The position numbers and the translations under genes are program-made. Shown in pieces: positions 1 through 7,526 of a stretch of DNA of 64,000 nucleotides. Under the pieces are notes generated by a model that was given only the letters and a program-made list of their open reading frames with translations, did not search any database and was not told the DNA's origin. Each line of letters starts with the position of its first letter. Position 1 is the first letter of the stretch. This stretch comes from Castellaniella sp044508625. Lineage in GTDB: Bacteria > Pseudomonadota > Gammaproteobacteria > Burkholderiales > Burkholderiaceae_B. The DNA is taken from NCBI GenBank assembly GCA_044508625.1, contig JBIQHJ010000003.1:94595-158594 (forward strand), read 5' to 3'.

Positions 1-2
1 TG

Positions 3-1397
3 CTCGAGTACATGGGCTCGCGGGGCGTGCTGGAACTGGCGGCGCGGCAGTATTCCCCGGATTATTATCCCGACCGGCCGGGGGCCTCGATGGGCGGCCG
101 CTCGATGGACCCCGTGGCCTTCGACGGCAAGCGGCTGGGCGCGCATTTCCGCGAGCTGCGCGACCCGCTGAAGGAATTCGTGGTCCTCGGCGGGATGATG
201 GTCAACGTCACCGACGTCTATCACCTGCTGGGCGCGCTGCGCTCGCCGAAATCGTTCTGGCATGGCGGCCGGCTGGTGCTGGACTACTGGTTCGACCGCC
301 TGCGCGGCTACCATCGCGGCACGCGCCTGCTGCTGGGCAACGCCCTGGCCGCGCAGCTTTTCCATGCGATGCTGAGCCGGCGGGTGCCCTACCGCCTCGG
401 GACGGCGGCGCGGCGCCTGCACCGCGGCGACGATGGCCGCATCGTCGGGATCACCGTCGAGCACGACCAGGTCCTGCGGCACATCCGCACGCGCAAGGGC
501 GTGGTCGTGGCCACCGGCGGCTTTCCGTGGAACGCCGAACTGCGCGCCGAGCTCTATCCCCGGCCCACCGGCCTGTGGTCCATGTCGCCCGAGGGCAATC
601 GCGGCGAGGGCATCGAGCTGGCGCGCGAGGCGGGCGCGGCCATGGGCGCCGGCCATGCCTGGCCGGCATTCTGGGCGCCCGTGTCGCTGCTGCGCAAGGC
701 CGACGGCACCGTGGTCCGCTATCCGCACCTGGTCTGGGACCGCGCCAAGCCCGGCCTGATCGCCGTCGACGGGCACGGCGAGCGCTTCGTCAACGAGTCG
801 GCCTCGTACCACGAGTTCGTTTCCGCGATGTACCGCGCGCCCGGCGCGCCCGCGGTGCCGGCCTACCTGCTGTGCGATCGCGAATTCATCGAGACCTGGG
901 GCCTGGGCCTGGCCCTGCCCGGCGGCCGCCCGCGCCGGCACCTGATCGAGGCCGGCTACCTGATCGAGGCCCCGTCGCTGCGCGAGCTGGCGGGGCGCCT
1001 GAAGATCGACCCGGACCGCCTCGCCGCCACGGTGGAGCGCTACAACCAATTGGCGCGGCAGGGCGAGGATACGGATTTCGGCAAGGGCTCCAGCGCCTAC
1101 AATCGCTATCTGGGCGATGCGTCCCACCAGCCCAACCCCTGCCTGCGCCCGCTGGGCGAGGGCCCCTACTATGCCGTGGAGGTGGTCGCCGGCGACATCG
1201 GCACCGCCTGCGGGATCCGGACCGACGGCCAGGCGCGCGCGCTGGACGCCGAGGGCCGGCCCATCGGCGGGCTGTTCGTCGTCGGCAACGACATGCAGTC
1301 CGTGATGGGCGGCGCCTATCCGGGGCCCGGGATCACGCTGGGGCCGGCGCTGACCTTCGGCTGGGTCGCGGGCCGTGCGCTGGCAGGGGAAGGCTGA
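3..1397 (+). CDS. FAD-dependent oxidoreductase, fumarate reductase/ketosteroid-dehydrogenase-like (5' end outside window)
   Basis: The reading frame is open from the first bases, so the N-terminus, including the FAD-binding GxGxxG fold, lies upstream of the window; about 464 residues are visible. The middle has the FAD_binding_2 pattern: a substrate-cap region, then an ATGGF stretch about 175 residues in, where the chain returns to the flavin domain. The C-terminus carries GLFVVGND and YPGPGITLGPALTFGW, the flavin-closing signature of fumarate reductase, 3-ketosteroid-dehydrogenase and urocanate-reductase relatives. Such enzymes reduce or desaturate a C-C bond next to a carbonyl or carboxylate using FAD. 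The substrate cannot be told. A GST-like gene follows 127 bp downstream on the same strand. Confidence 0.8.
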   Translation, partial: LEYMGSRGVLELAARQYSPDYYPDRPGASMGGRSMDPVAFDGKRLGAHFRELRDPLKEFVVLGGMMVNVTDVYHLLGALRSPKSFWHGGRLVLDYWFDRLRGYHRGTRLLLGNALAAQLFHAMLSRRVPYRLGTAARRLHRGDDGRIVGITVEHDQVLRHIRTRKGVVVATGGFPWNAELRAELYPRPTGLWSMSPEGNRGEGIELAREAGAAMGAGHAWPAFWAPVSLLRKADGTVVRYPHLVWDRAKPGLIAVDGHGERFVNESASYHEFVSAMYRAPGAPAVPAYLLCDREFIETWGLGLALPGGRPRRHLIEAGYLIEAPSLRELAGRLKIDPDRLAATVERYNQLARQGEDTDFGKGSSAYNRYLGDASHQPNPCLRPLGEGPYYAVEVVAGDIGTACGIRTDGQARALDAEGRPIGGLFVVGNDMQSVMGGAYPGPGITLGPALTFGWVAGRALAGEG

Positions 1398-1524
1398 AGG
1401 CGCGGGACCCCTGAAGGTGTGGGGTGGCCAAGGCCTGGGAGGGCCGCGGCGTCCTGCGCCCGCCGGGCCGCACGCCGCATGCCGGTGGACCGGCGCCGAT
1501 GAATCGATCAAGGAGAAAGAAAAA

Positions 1525-2136
1525 ATGTCCATGAAACTGTATTACTCGACGACCTCGCCCTTCGTGCGCAAGTGCCTGGTCGCGGCGCACGAGCTGGGGC
1601 TGGCCGACCGCATCGCCATCGCGCCGGTCACCACCATGCCGACCGCGCACGATCCCGATCTGATGCGCGACAACCCGCTGTGCAAGCTGCCCACGCTGGT
1701 GACCGCCGAGGGCGCGATCCTGTACGACAGCCGGGTCATCTGCGAGTACCTGGACGACCTGGCCGGCGGCTCGCTGGTTCCGGGCGGCGCCCGCAAGTGG
1801 GACGCCCTGGTCGACCAGGCCCTGGCCGACGGCATCCTCGATGCGGCGCTGTCGATGCGCTACGAGGCGGTGCTGCGTCCCGCCGAAAACCGCTGGGACG
1901 CCTGGAGCCTCACCCAGCGGGAAAAGATCGTCGCCGCCCTGGCGCGGCTCGAGGCCGACACCGGCCGCCTGGCGGGCCGCGTCGACGTGGGCACGATCGC
2001 CGTGGGCTGCGCGCTGGGCTACCTGGACCTGCGTTTTCCCGATCTCGACTGGCGCGCCTCGCATTCCGGCCTGGCCGCCTGGTTCGCCGAATTCGGCAAG
2101 CGGCCCTCGATGCAGGCCACCGCGCACAAGACCTGA
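1525..2136 (+). CDS. Glutathione S-transferase family protein
   Basis: A 203-residue protein of normal GST length. The N-terminal thioredoxin-like half has the STTSPFVRKC segment (residues 8-17, glutathione-activating Ser/Thr region), the cis-proline motif KLPTL and the YDSR glutathione gamma-glutamyl-binding segment near residue 70. The C-terminal half is the helical GST domain. I chose ATG 1525 because AAGGAG lies about 10 nt upstream; the frame stays open further upstream, but that part does not look like a GST. It is convergent with the HMG-CoA-lyase-like gene, with only 6 bp between stops. Likely a cytosolic detoxification or isomerisation enzyme; substrate unknown. Confidence 0.85.
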   Translation: MSMKLYYSTTSPFVRKCLVAAHELGLADRIAIAPVTTMPTAHDPDLMRDNPLCKLPTLVTAEGAILYDSRVICEYLDDLAGGSLVPGGARKWDALVDQALADGILDAALSMRYEAVLRPAENRWDAWSLTQREKIVAALARLEADTGRLAGRVDVGTIAVGCALGYLDLRFPDLDWRASHSGLAAWFAEFGKRPSMQATAHKT

Positions 2137-2142
2137 TCGGTT

Positions 2143-3060
2143 TCAGGCCTCGCCTTTCGCGTATTGCCGCCGCAGCCATGGCAGCGCGCGGCCGCCCAGG
2201 GGCGTGCCCAGGAAGGCCTGGGCATGGTCGATCGCGGCGATCAGCCCGGCGGGGTCGATGCCCGTCCGGAAGCCGCCCTGCTCGGCCAGCACGAGCAGGT
2301 CCTCGGTAGCCACGTTGCCGGCGGCGCCGGGCGCGAAGGGGCAGCCGCCGATGCCGCCCGCGCTGCCGTCGAGTCGGCGGACGCCGTTCTGCAGGGCGGC
2401 CCAGGCGTTGGCGACGCCCATCCCGCGCGTGTCGTGGAAATGCGCGCCGATTTGCTCGACCGGCACAGCCCGCACGACCTCGCGCAAGAGCGCCTCGACC
2501 TGCGGAGGCGAGCCGGCGCCGATGGTATCGGCCAGGACGATCTCGTCGGCCTGCGCATCCAGCATGGCCTCGGCCAGGGCGGCCACGCGCGAGACCGGCG
2601 TCGGACCCTCGAAGGGGCAGGCGATGGCCACGGCCACGTAGGCGCGCGTGCGCAGGCCCGCGTCCCGCGCCGCGCGCAGGACGCCGATGCTGGCCTGGGT
2701 GGCGGCCTCCAGCGACATGCGGATGTTGCGCTGGTTCATGGTCTCGGTGGCCGACAGCACCACGGCGACTTCCCGGGCGCCGCAGGCGAGCGCGCGTTCC
2801 AGGCCGCGGAGGTTCGGCGCCAGGGCCGACAGGCGCGTGGTCGCCAGGCGCGCGCCGGCGCGGACCACGTCCTCGGTATCGGCCATTTGCGGCACGGCGC
2901 GCGGCGACACGAAGCTGCCGATCTCGATCGAGGGCACCCCGGCCGCGGCCAGGCGCTCGATCAGGCCGAGCTTGTCCTGCGTGCCGATCGGCCGGGCCTG
3001 GTTCTGCAGCCCGTCGCGGGGCGAGACATCGGTGATGATGATGGAGCGATCGTCGTTCAT
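2143..3060 (-). CDS. Hydroxymethylglutaryl-CoA lyase-like aldolase (DRE-TIM family)
   Basis: A 305-residue TIM-barrel lyase. It shows DVSPRDGLQNQ (residues 11-21, catalytic Arg15/Asp16), GAHFHDTRGMG (metal-binding His207 and His209) and GGCPFAPGAAGN (catalytic Cys240, Asn249). These are the full HMG-CoA lyase signature, in contrast to isopropylmalate synthases. The family cleaves 3-hydroxy-3-methylglutaryl-CoA, or related 3-hydroxy acyl-CoAs such as citramalyl-CoA, into acetyl-CoA plus a keto acid. Its ATG overlaps the stop of the upstream CoA-transferase as ATGA, so the two are translationally coupled: CoA activation followed by retro-aldol cleavage. The true substrate may be a branched hydroxy acid rather than HMG. 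Confidence 0.88.
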   Translation of the reverse strand: MNDDRSIIITDVSPRDGLQNQARPIGTQDKLGLIERLAAAGVPSIEIGSFVSPRAVPQMADTEDVVRAGARLATTRLSALAPNLRGLERALACGAREVAVVLSATETMNQRNIRMSLEAATQASIGVLRAARDAGLRTRAYVAVAIACPFEGPTPVSRVAALAEAMLDAQADEIVLADTIGAGSPPQVEALLREVVRAVPVEQIGAHFHDTRGMGVANAWAALQNGVRRLDGSAGGIGGCPFAPGAAGNVATEDLLVLAEQGGFRTGIDPAGLIAAIDHAQAFLGTPLGGRALPWLRRQYAKGEA

Positions 3061-4259
3061 GCCACTGCTCCTTGGGCGCGCAGCGCCTGGATGCCCTCGG
3101 CGGAATAGCCGAGCAGGGTTGAAAGAATGGCCTCGCTGTGCTGGCCGGCCGTCGGCGGAGGCGCCATGGCCTCCGCGTCGTCGGTGCCCGAGATCTTGAC
3201 GGGATTGCCCGGCGCCTGGACGCTGTCGCCATTGCCCAGGGGGATGTCGATCACCATGCGGCGCGCGCGGATCTGCGGGTCGGCCAGCGCGGCCGCGAAG
3301 TCATTGACCGGGCCGCAGGGGATCCGGGCGGCGCGCAGGCGCTCGAGCCAGACGGCCGAGTCCTCCCTGGACAATTCCTCGGCCAGGACGGCGTCGATCC
3401 GCTCGCGCGCGGCAAAGCGCGCGGGCTGGGACAGGTAGGCGGGATCCTGGAGCTCGGGCCGCGGGATCAGTTCGCGGATGCGCTCGAAGAACGAGTCGCC
3501 GATGCAGGCGATGATGATGTGGCCGTCGCGCGTGGGATAGAGGTTGTAGGGCACGTGCACGAAATGCGCGTTGCCGATGCGGCCGGGCACCTTGCCCGAC
3601 ATGAGGTACATCGTCGCCATGTAGTTCAGCAGCGAGACCTGCGCGTCCAGCATCGAGATGTCGACGTGGCTGCCCACGCCGCTGGCATGCCTGGCTTGCA
3701 GGGCCGCGAGCACGCCCAGGGCGCCGAACAGCCCGCCGCCCAGGTCGCCGATGGGGATGCCGGCGCGCACGGGCGCCTCGCCGGGCATGCCGGTGATGCT
3801 CATGCCGCCGCCCATGGCCTGCACGACCTGGTCGAAGGCCGGCCGCTGCGTGTCGGGGCCGGTCTGCCCGAAACCGGTGACCGAGCAGGTGATGATCCTC
3901 GGATTGATGCGCGACAGCGTGTCGTGGTCGATGCCCAGCCGCCGGGTGACGCCGGCGCTGAAATTGTCGAACACCACGTCGGCCACGCGCACGAGATCGT
4001 GGAACACCGCCAGCCCCGCCTCGGTCTTGAGGTCGATGCAGATGCTTTCCTTGCCGCGGTTCAGCGTCAGGAAATAGGCGCCCATGCCGTTGCGGGAGTA
4101 GTGCGGGTCCTTGCGCAGGAGCTGGCGGGTGCCCTCCCCGGCGCCGGGGGGCTCCACCTTGATGGTGCGGGCGCCCATGTCGGTGAGGAGCATGGTCCCG
4201 TAGGGGCCAGACAGCATGTGCGTGAGGTCGAGGATGGTGATTCCGCTCAGTGCCTGCAT
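3057..4259 (-). CDS. CaiB/BaiF family III CoA-transferase
   Basis: A 400-residue family III CoA-transferase. The N-terminal segment GITILDLTHMLSGPYGTM and the GADVVFDNF-like CoA-binding region are present. The nucleophilic Asp lies in VDISMLDAQ (Asp205 from this start) and forms the acyl/CoA anhydride in this family. A longer start at 4307 exists, but it would add 16 atypical residues reaching into the AT-rich divergent promoter, so ATG 4259 is preferred. The gene is first in a two-gene minus-strand operon with the HMG-CoA-lyase-like gene and likely supplies its CoA thioester. It is divergent from the 4459-11078 operon and shares a promoter region with GntR-type boxes. Confidence 0.88.
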   Translation of the reverse strand: MQALSGITILDLTHMLSGPYGTMLLTDMGARTIKVEPPGAGEGTRQLLRKDPHYSRNGMGAYFLTLNRGKESICIDLKTEAGLAVFHDLVRVADVVFDNFSAGVTRRLGIDHDTLSRINPRIITCSVTGFGQTGPDTQRPAFDQVVQAMGGGMSITGMPGEAPVRAGIPIGDLGGGLFGALGVLAALQARHASGVGSHVDISMLDAQVSLLNYMATMYLMSGKVPGRIGNAHFVHVPYNLYPTRDGHIIIACIGDSFFERIRELIPRPELQDPAYLSQPARFAARERIDAVLAEELSREDSAVWLERLRAARIPCGPVNDFAAALADPQIRARRMVIDIPLGNGDSVQAPGNPVKISGTDDAEAMAPPPTAGQHSEAILSTLLGYSAEGIQALRAQGAVA

Positions 4260-4293
4260 CGTTTGGTCTTCCAGGTTCGAGGGCTTTGCACGA

Positions 4294-4427
4294 ATGTATG
4301 CAATCACAGGTGATTTCCATAGATTGTATACGAATAGAATTTGCGGAACAAAAATAGAGCGAAAAATGACCTATTTTAAGGGTTTATACTTAGTTTTATG
4401 GCTTGCAAATAAAGTGACTGTATACAA
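4294..4427. promoter_or_regulatory. AT-rich divergent promoter with three TGTATRC boxes (putative GntR operators)
   Basis: The spacer between two divergent operons is much more AT-rich than its surroundings. It carries three similar 10-mers: ATGTATGCAA (4294-4303), TTGTATACGA (4324-4333) and CTGTATACAA (4418-4427). GTATAC is self-complementary, as expected for a dimeric regulator, and TNGTATACNA-like sites are known for FCD-type GntR proteins. Such a regulator is encoded second in the plus-strand operon, so autoregulation is the simplest reading. This is inferred from pattern only. Confidence 0.5.
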
Positions 4428-4458
4428 AAATAACGGTGTCTTTTGATGGAGGCTGGGC

Positions 4459-5205
4459 ATGGGCAGGGATTCCTTGGGGTGGCGGGCGAAATTCGGCGTC
4501 CTGGTGCCGTCGACCAATACGAGCGTGCAGCCCGAGTTCGACGCCATGCGCCCGGTCGGCGTGACCAACCACCTCAGCCGCATCCGGATCCCCAACATCG
4601 ACTTGCGCAACGATGCGGATTTCGACCGACTGGTGTCCCTGATCGCGGCCGCGCAGGACGAGGCGGTCGAGTCGGTGATGAGCTGCCAGCCCACGCGGAT
4701 CGTGATGGGCATCTCGGCCGAGACGTTCTGGGACGGCCTGGAGGCCAGCCGGCGTCTCAAGGCGCACATCGAGTCCTCCACGGGCCTGCCGGTGACCATG
4801 GGATCCGAGGCCTGCACGGCGGCGCTGGACCTGTACGGCGCGCGCCGCATCGCGGTGGTCACGCCCTACCAGCCGATCGGCGACGCGAACGTGCGCCGGT
4901 TCTTCGAGCAGGCGGGCTACGAGGTGCCGCGGATCGAGGGGCTGAAATGCGCCAGTCCCGTGCACATCGCCCACGTCGGCGAGGCCGAGCTGATGGCCGC
5001 CTTGCGCAGGGTCGACGGCGACGACGTGGATGCGCTGGTGCAGGTGGGGACCAACCTCGCGATGGCCCGCCTCGCGCCCTGGGCCGGGCTGTGGCTGGGC
5101 AAGCCCGTGCTGGCGATCAATACCGCGATCTATTGGCACGCCCTGCGGGCCTCGGGCATCGAGGACCGCGTCCGGGGGTTCGGCCCCCTGCTGGAGGAAC
5201 ACTGA
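4459..5205 (+). CDS. Asp/Glu racemase superfamily protein, maleate isomerase/arylmalonate decarboxylase-like
   Basis: A 248-residue protein with the two-lobed racemase fold: LGVLVPSTNT-type nucleotide-free N-terminus (FGVLVPSTNTSVQPEF), then MGISAETFWDG (residues 83-93) and VQVGTNLAM (195-203). Relatives include maleate cis-trans isomerase, arylmalonate decarboxylase and hydantoin racemase. They normally have one Cys in each of these loops; here the first loop reads MGIS and the second VGTN, so both expected cysteines appear replaced (Cys119 and Cys164 lie elsewhere). ATGGAGGC sits at the right distance before the start. It begins the nine-gene operon. Together with the isochorismatase-like amidase two genes later it recalls the maleamate to maleate to fumarate steps, but the missing cysteines argue for another reaction. 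Confidence 0.75.
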   Translation: MGRDSLGWRAKFGVLVPSTNTSVQPEFDAMRPVGVTNHLSRIRIPNIDLRNDADFDRLVSLIAAAQDEAVESVMSCQPTRIVMGISAETFWDGLEASRRLKAHIESSTGLPVTMGSEACTAALDLYGARRIAVVTPYQPIGDANVRRFFEQAGYEVPRIEGLKCASPVHIAHVGEAELMAALRRVDGDDVDALVQVGTNLAMARLAPWAGLWLGKPVLAINTAIYWHALRASGIEDRVRGFGPLLEEH

Positions 5206-5870
5206 TGAGCACGCCGGCCGTATCCGAATTCAACACCAACGCCGACCAGGCCTACGCCTACATCAAAGAGCGCCTGCTGCGGGACGAATTCTCGCCGGGC
5301 ATGCGGCTGGCCGAGGAGCAATTGGCGCGCGAGATCGGCGCCTCGCGCACGCCGGTGCGCGAGGCCCTGCGCCGCCTCGTGGCCGAGGGGCTGCTGGTGT
5401 CCCGGCCCAACGCCGGCACCTTCGTGGGCACCTTCACCGAGGAGGAAATGCGCCAGTTGTTCGACCTGCGCGTCCTGCTCGAGTCCGAGGTGGCGGCGGC
5501 CGCCGCCGACCACATGACCGCCGCGCAACTGGGCGAGCTGTACGTGCTGCAAGGCGAGATCGAATCCCGCGGCCTGGACCTGGATGCCGGCAACCTGTGG
5601 CGCATCGCCGACCTGAACCGGCGCTTCCACGGCGTCATCGCGGCGGGCAGCGGCAACCCGCGGCTGATCGCCATGCTCTCCAACGCGATCGAGCAGCCCA
5701 TCGTGCAGCGTACCTTCCGGCGCTACACCCAGGCCCAGCTCCAGCGCAGCTTCTACCAGCACCGCGAGCTCATCGACGCCTTGCGCGTGCGCGACCGGGC
5801 GTGGGCCGGCGAGGTCATGCGCTGCCACGTGCGCGCGGCCAAGCACGCCATGCTGGAGTCCGGGCTATGA
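5205..5870 (+). CDS. GntR family transcriptional regulator (FCD/FadR subfamily)
   Basis: A 221-residue repressor. It has an N-terminal winged helix (about residues 18-75, with ARE-IGASRTPVREALRRL as the recognition segment) and a C-terminal all-helical FCD domain. That domain carries the Asp/His metal-ligand pattern, including NRRFHGVI and the late YQHRELIDAL and CHVRAAKHAM segments. The start ATG overlaps the previous stop as TGATG, with GGAGGAAC just upstream, so it is coupled to the racemase-like gene. FCD regulators bind small carboxylates and release DNA. The likely targets are the TGTATRC boxes at 4294-4427, controlling both its own operon and the divergent CoA-transferase/lyase operon. 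Confidence 0.88.
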   Translation: MSTPAVSEFNTNADQAYAYIKERLLRDEFSPGMRLAEEQLAREIGASRTPVREALRRLVAEGLLVSRPNAGTFVGTFTEEEMRQLFDLRVLLESEVAAAAADHMTAAQLGELYVLQGEIESRGLDLDAGNLWRIADLNRRFHGVIAAGSGNPRLIAMLSNAIEQPIVQRTFRRYTQAQLQRSFYQHRELIDALRVRDRAWAGEVMRCHVRAAKHAMLESGL

Positions 5871-6520
5871 GCGCGATCCCGCTGAGCGCCCGCGACCGGG
5901 CGCTGGGCTACGGCGGGACGCTGGGCCCGGGCACGCGCAGGGCCTTGCTGATGATCGATTTCGCGTGCGCGTACTTCGAGCCGTCCTCGCCGCTGTACGT
6001 CGGCGGCGAGGGGCCGCTGCCGGCGGCGCGCGCCCTGCTCGCGGCCGCGCGCCGCGCCGGGGTGCCGGTCATCCATACGCGCGTCGAATACGCGCCGGGC
6101 GGCCTGGACGGCGGCGTGTTCGTGCGCAAGCTCGGCATGCTGGCCGAGGTGTTCGCCGCCGGCTCGCCCCTGGGCGAGTTCGCGCCGGGGCTGCGGCCCG
6201 AGGCGGGCGAACTGGTGGTCGTCAAGCAATACGCCAGCGCGTTCTTCGGCACCTCGCTCGCCTCGACCCTGACGGCGCGCGGCGTGGACGCGGTCCTGGT
6301 CGCGGGCATGAGCACCAGCGGCTGCGTGCGCGCCTCGGCCGTCGACGCGATGCAGCACGGCTTCATCCCGCTGGTGGTCCGCGATGCGGTCGGCGATCGC
6401 GACACGGGCCCTCACGAGGCGAACCTGTTCGATCTGCAGGCGAAATACGCCGAGGTCCTGGGCCTGGCCCAGGCACTCGAAATTCTTGAAAAAGACACTG
6501 TTGGAGGTCGGAATGATTGA
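5867..6520 (+). CDS. Isochorismatase-family cysteine hydrolase (N-carbamoylsarcosine amidase/maleamate amidohydrolase-like)
   Basis: A 217-residue hydrolase with the complete catalytic triad of the family: Asp31 (LLMIDFACAYF), Lys120 (VVVKQYASAF) and Cys153 (GMSTSGCVRASAVD), with the cis-peptide GMSTSG turn before the cysteine. Its closest resemblance is to N-carbamoylsarcosine amidase and maleamate amidase, which hydrolyse C-N bonds and release ammonia. The start overlaps the GntR stop (ATGA). The neighbouring racemase/maleate-isomerase-like protein and cupin suggest a short pathway acting on an amide-containing dicarboxylate. The substrate cannot be fixed from sequence. Confidence 0.82.
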   Translation: MSAIPLSARDRALGYGGTLGPGTRRALLMIDFACAYFEPSSPLYVGGEGPLPAARALLAAARRAGVPVIHTRVEYAPGGLDGGVFVRKLGMLAEVFAAGSPLGEFAPGLRPEAGELVVVKQYASAFFGTSLASTLTARGVDAVLVAGMSTSGCVRASAVDAMQHGFIPLVVRDAVGDRDTGPHEANLFDLQAKYAEVLGLAQALEILEKDTVGGRND

Positions 6521-6908
6521 CATGGATCGGATGCTGAGCGTGACCGATGGATTCTTCGGGGTGCGCGACCGGATCGAGCCCGAGCGCATCGTCGCGGTGG
6601 AGGGCATCGCGGAACAAGGCCACGTCGAGGTCCGCAAGCTGCTGGTCGGCGAGCAGATCCTGCTGCTGCACGTGTTCCGCCGCAAGGGCCTGATCGATCC
6701 GGTGCACAAGCACATGGACCACGAGTCCATGGGCTACCTGATCAAGGGGCGGCTGCGCCTGATCATCGGCGGCAAGGAATTCATCGCCGAGCCGGGCACC
6801 GCCTGGATGCATCCGGTCGGCGTCGACCATTTCAGCGAGGCCCTGGAGGATTGCGAGCAGCTCGAGATCAAGTCGCCGCCGCGCAAGACCTGGGCCACCG
6901 AAGACTGA
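6513..6908 (+). CDS. Cupin domain protein
   Basis: A 131-residue single-domain cupin. Motif 1 is DPVHKHMDHESMGYLIKG (two metal His, then Glu and the closing Gly). Motif 2 is PGTAWMHPVGVDHF, with the distal His. ATG 6513 is preceded by TTGGAGG at normal spacing and overlaps the amidase stop by 8 nt; a second in-frame ATG lies at 6522. Small cupins like this can be isomerases, lyases or sensors. In this operon it is more likely an enzyme or accessory of the same pathway. No substrate-specific motif is recognised. Confidence 0.82.
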   Translation: MIDMDRMLSVTDGFFGVRDRIEPERIVAVEGIAEQGHVEVRKLLVGEQILLLHVFRRKGLIDPVHKHMDHESMGYLIKGRLRLIIGGKEFIAEPGTAWMHPVGVDHFSEALEDCEQLEIKSPPRKTWATED

Positions 6909-6920
6909 GGCGGGGCGGCG

Positions 6921-7526
6921 ATGCGCACGATCATGACGGGGATGGAGTGGATGTCGAGGTGGCTCGCGCGGCTGGGCGGGGTGCTGATTCTGTTCGCCGC
7001 GGCGCTGATCACGCTGGACGTCATCTGGCGCTCGGCCTTCAGGTCCACGGCCTTCGAAAGCCTCGAGCTCAGCAGCTACGCCGTGGCCATCGCCACGACC
7101 TTCGGCCTGGCGTGGGCGCTGGTGTCCAAGGCGCACGTGCGCATCGAGGTCATCTACGGCATGCTGGGCCGGCGCCTGCAGGCGGGCCTGGACGTGCTGG
7201 CCCTCGCGGTGCTGGCCTTGGTGGCGGGCGTGGCCGCGTACTGGGGCGGCATGGTGGTGGCTGGCAACGCCCAGATCGGCGCCGTGTCGAACACGACGCT
7301 GGCGATCCCGCTCATCGTGCCCCAGGGCATCTGGTGGCTGGGGATCGTCTGGTTCGCGGCCTGTGCCCTGGTGTCGTGCCTGCTTGCCCTGTTCGGCGTC
7401 TGCAGGGGCCGGATCGACGAGGTGCGCGCCAGTTTCGGGCCCGCCTCGGTCCAGGACGAGGTCGTGGACAGCACGCGGGGCGTCTCGCCCCGGTCCGCCA
7501 TCGCCGAGACGGAGGGATCATGCTGA
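6921..7526 (+). CDS. TRAP transporter small permease, DctQ family
   Basis: A 201-residue inner-membrane protein with four predicted membrane helices: about 15-35, 52-70 (around SSYAVAIATTFGLAWAL), 90-113 and 132-158. The conserved AHVRIEV segment follows helix 2, as in DctQ/SiaQ proteins, where the loop reads HVRVD. The C-terminal tail of about 35 residues is unusually long and hydrophilic. It forms the membrane complex with the large permease that follows, which overlaps its end by 7 nt. The system imports organic acids with Na+ or H+, receiving substrate from the periplasmic binding protein encoded at 8882. Confidence 0.85.
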   Translation: MRTIMTGMEWMSRWLARLGGVLILFAAALITLDVIWRSAFRSTAFESLELSSYAVAIATTFGLAWALVSKAHVRIEVIYGMLGRRLQAGLDVLALAVLALVAGVAAYWGGMVVAGNAQIGAVSNTTLAIPLIVPQGIWWLGIVWFAACALVSCLLALFGVCRGRIDEVRASFGPASVQDEVVDSTRGVSPRSAIAETEGSC

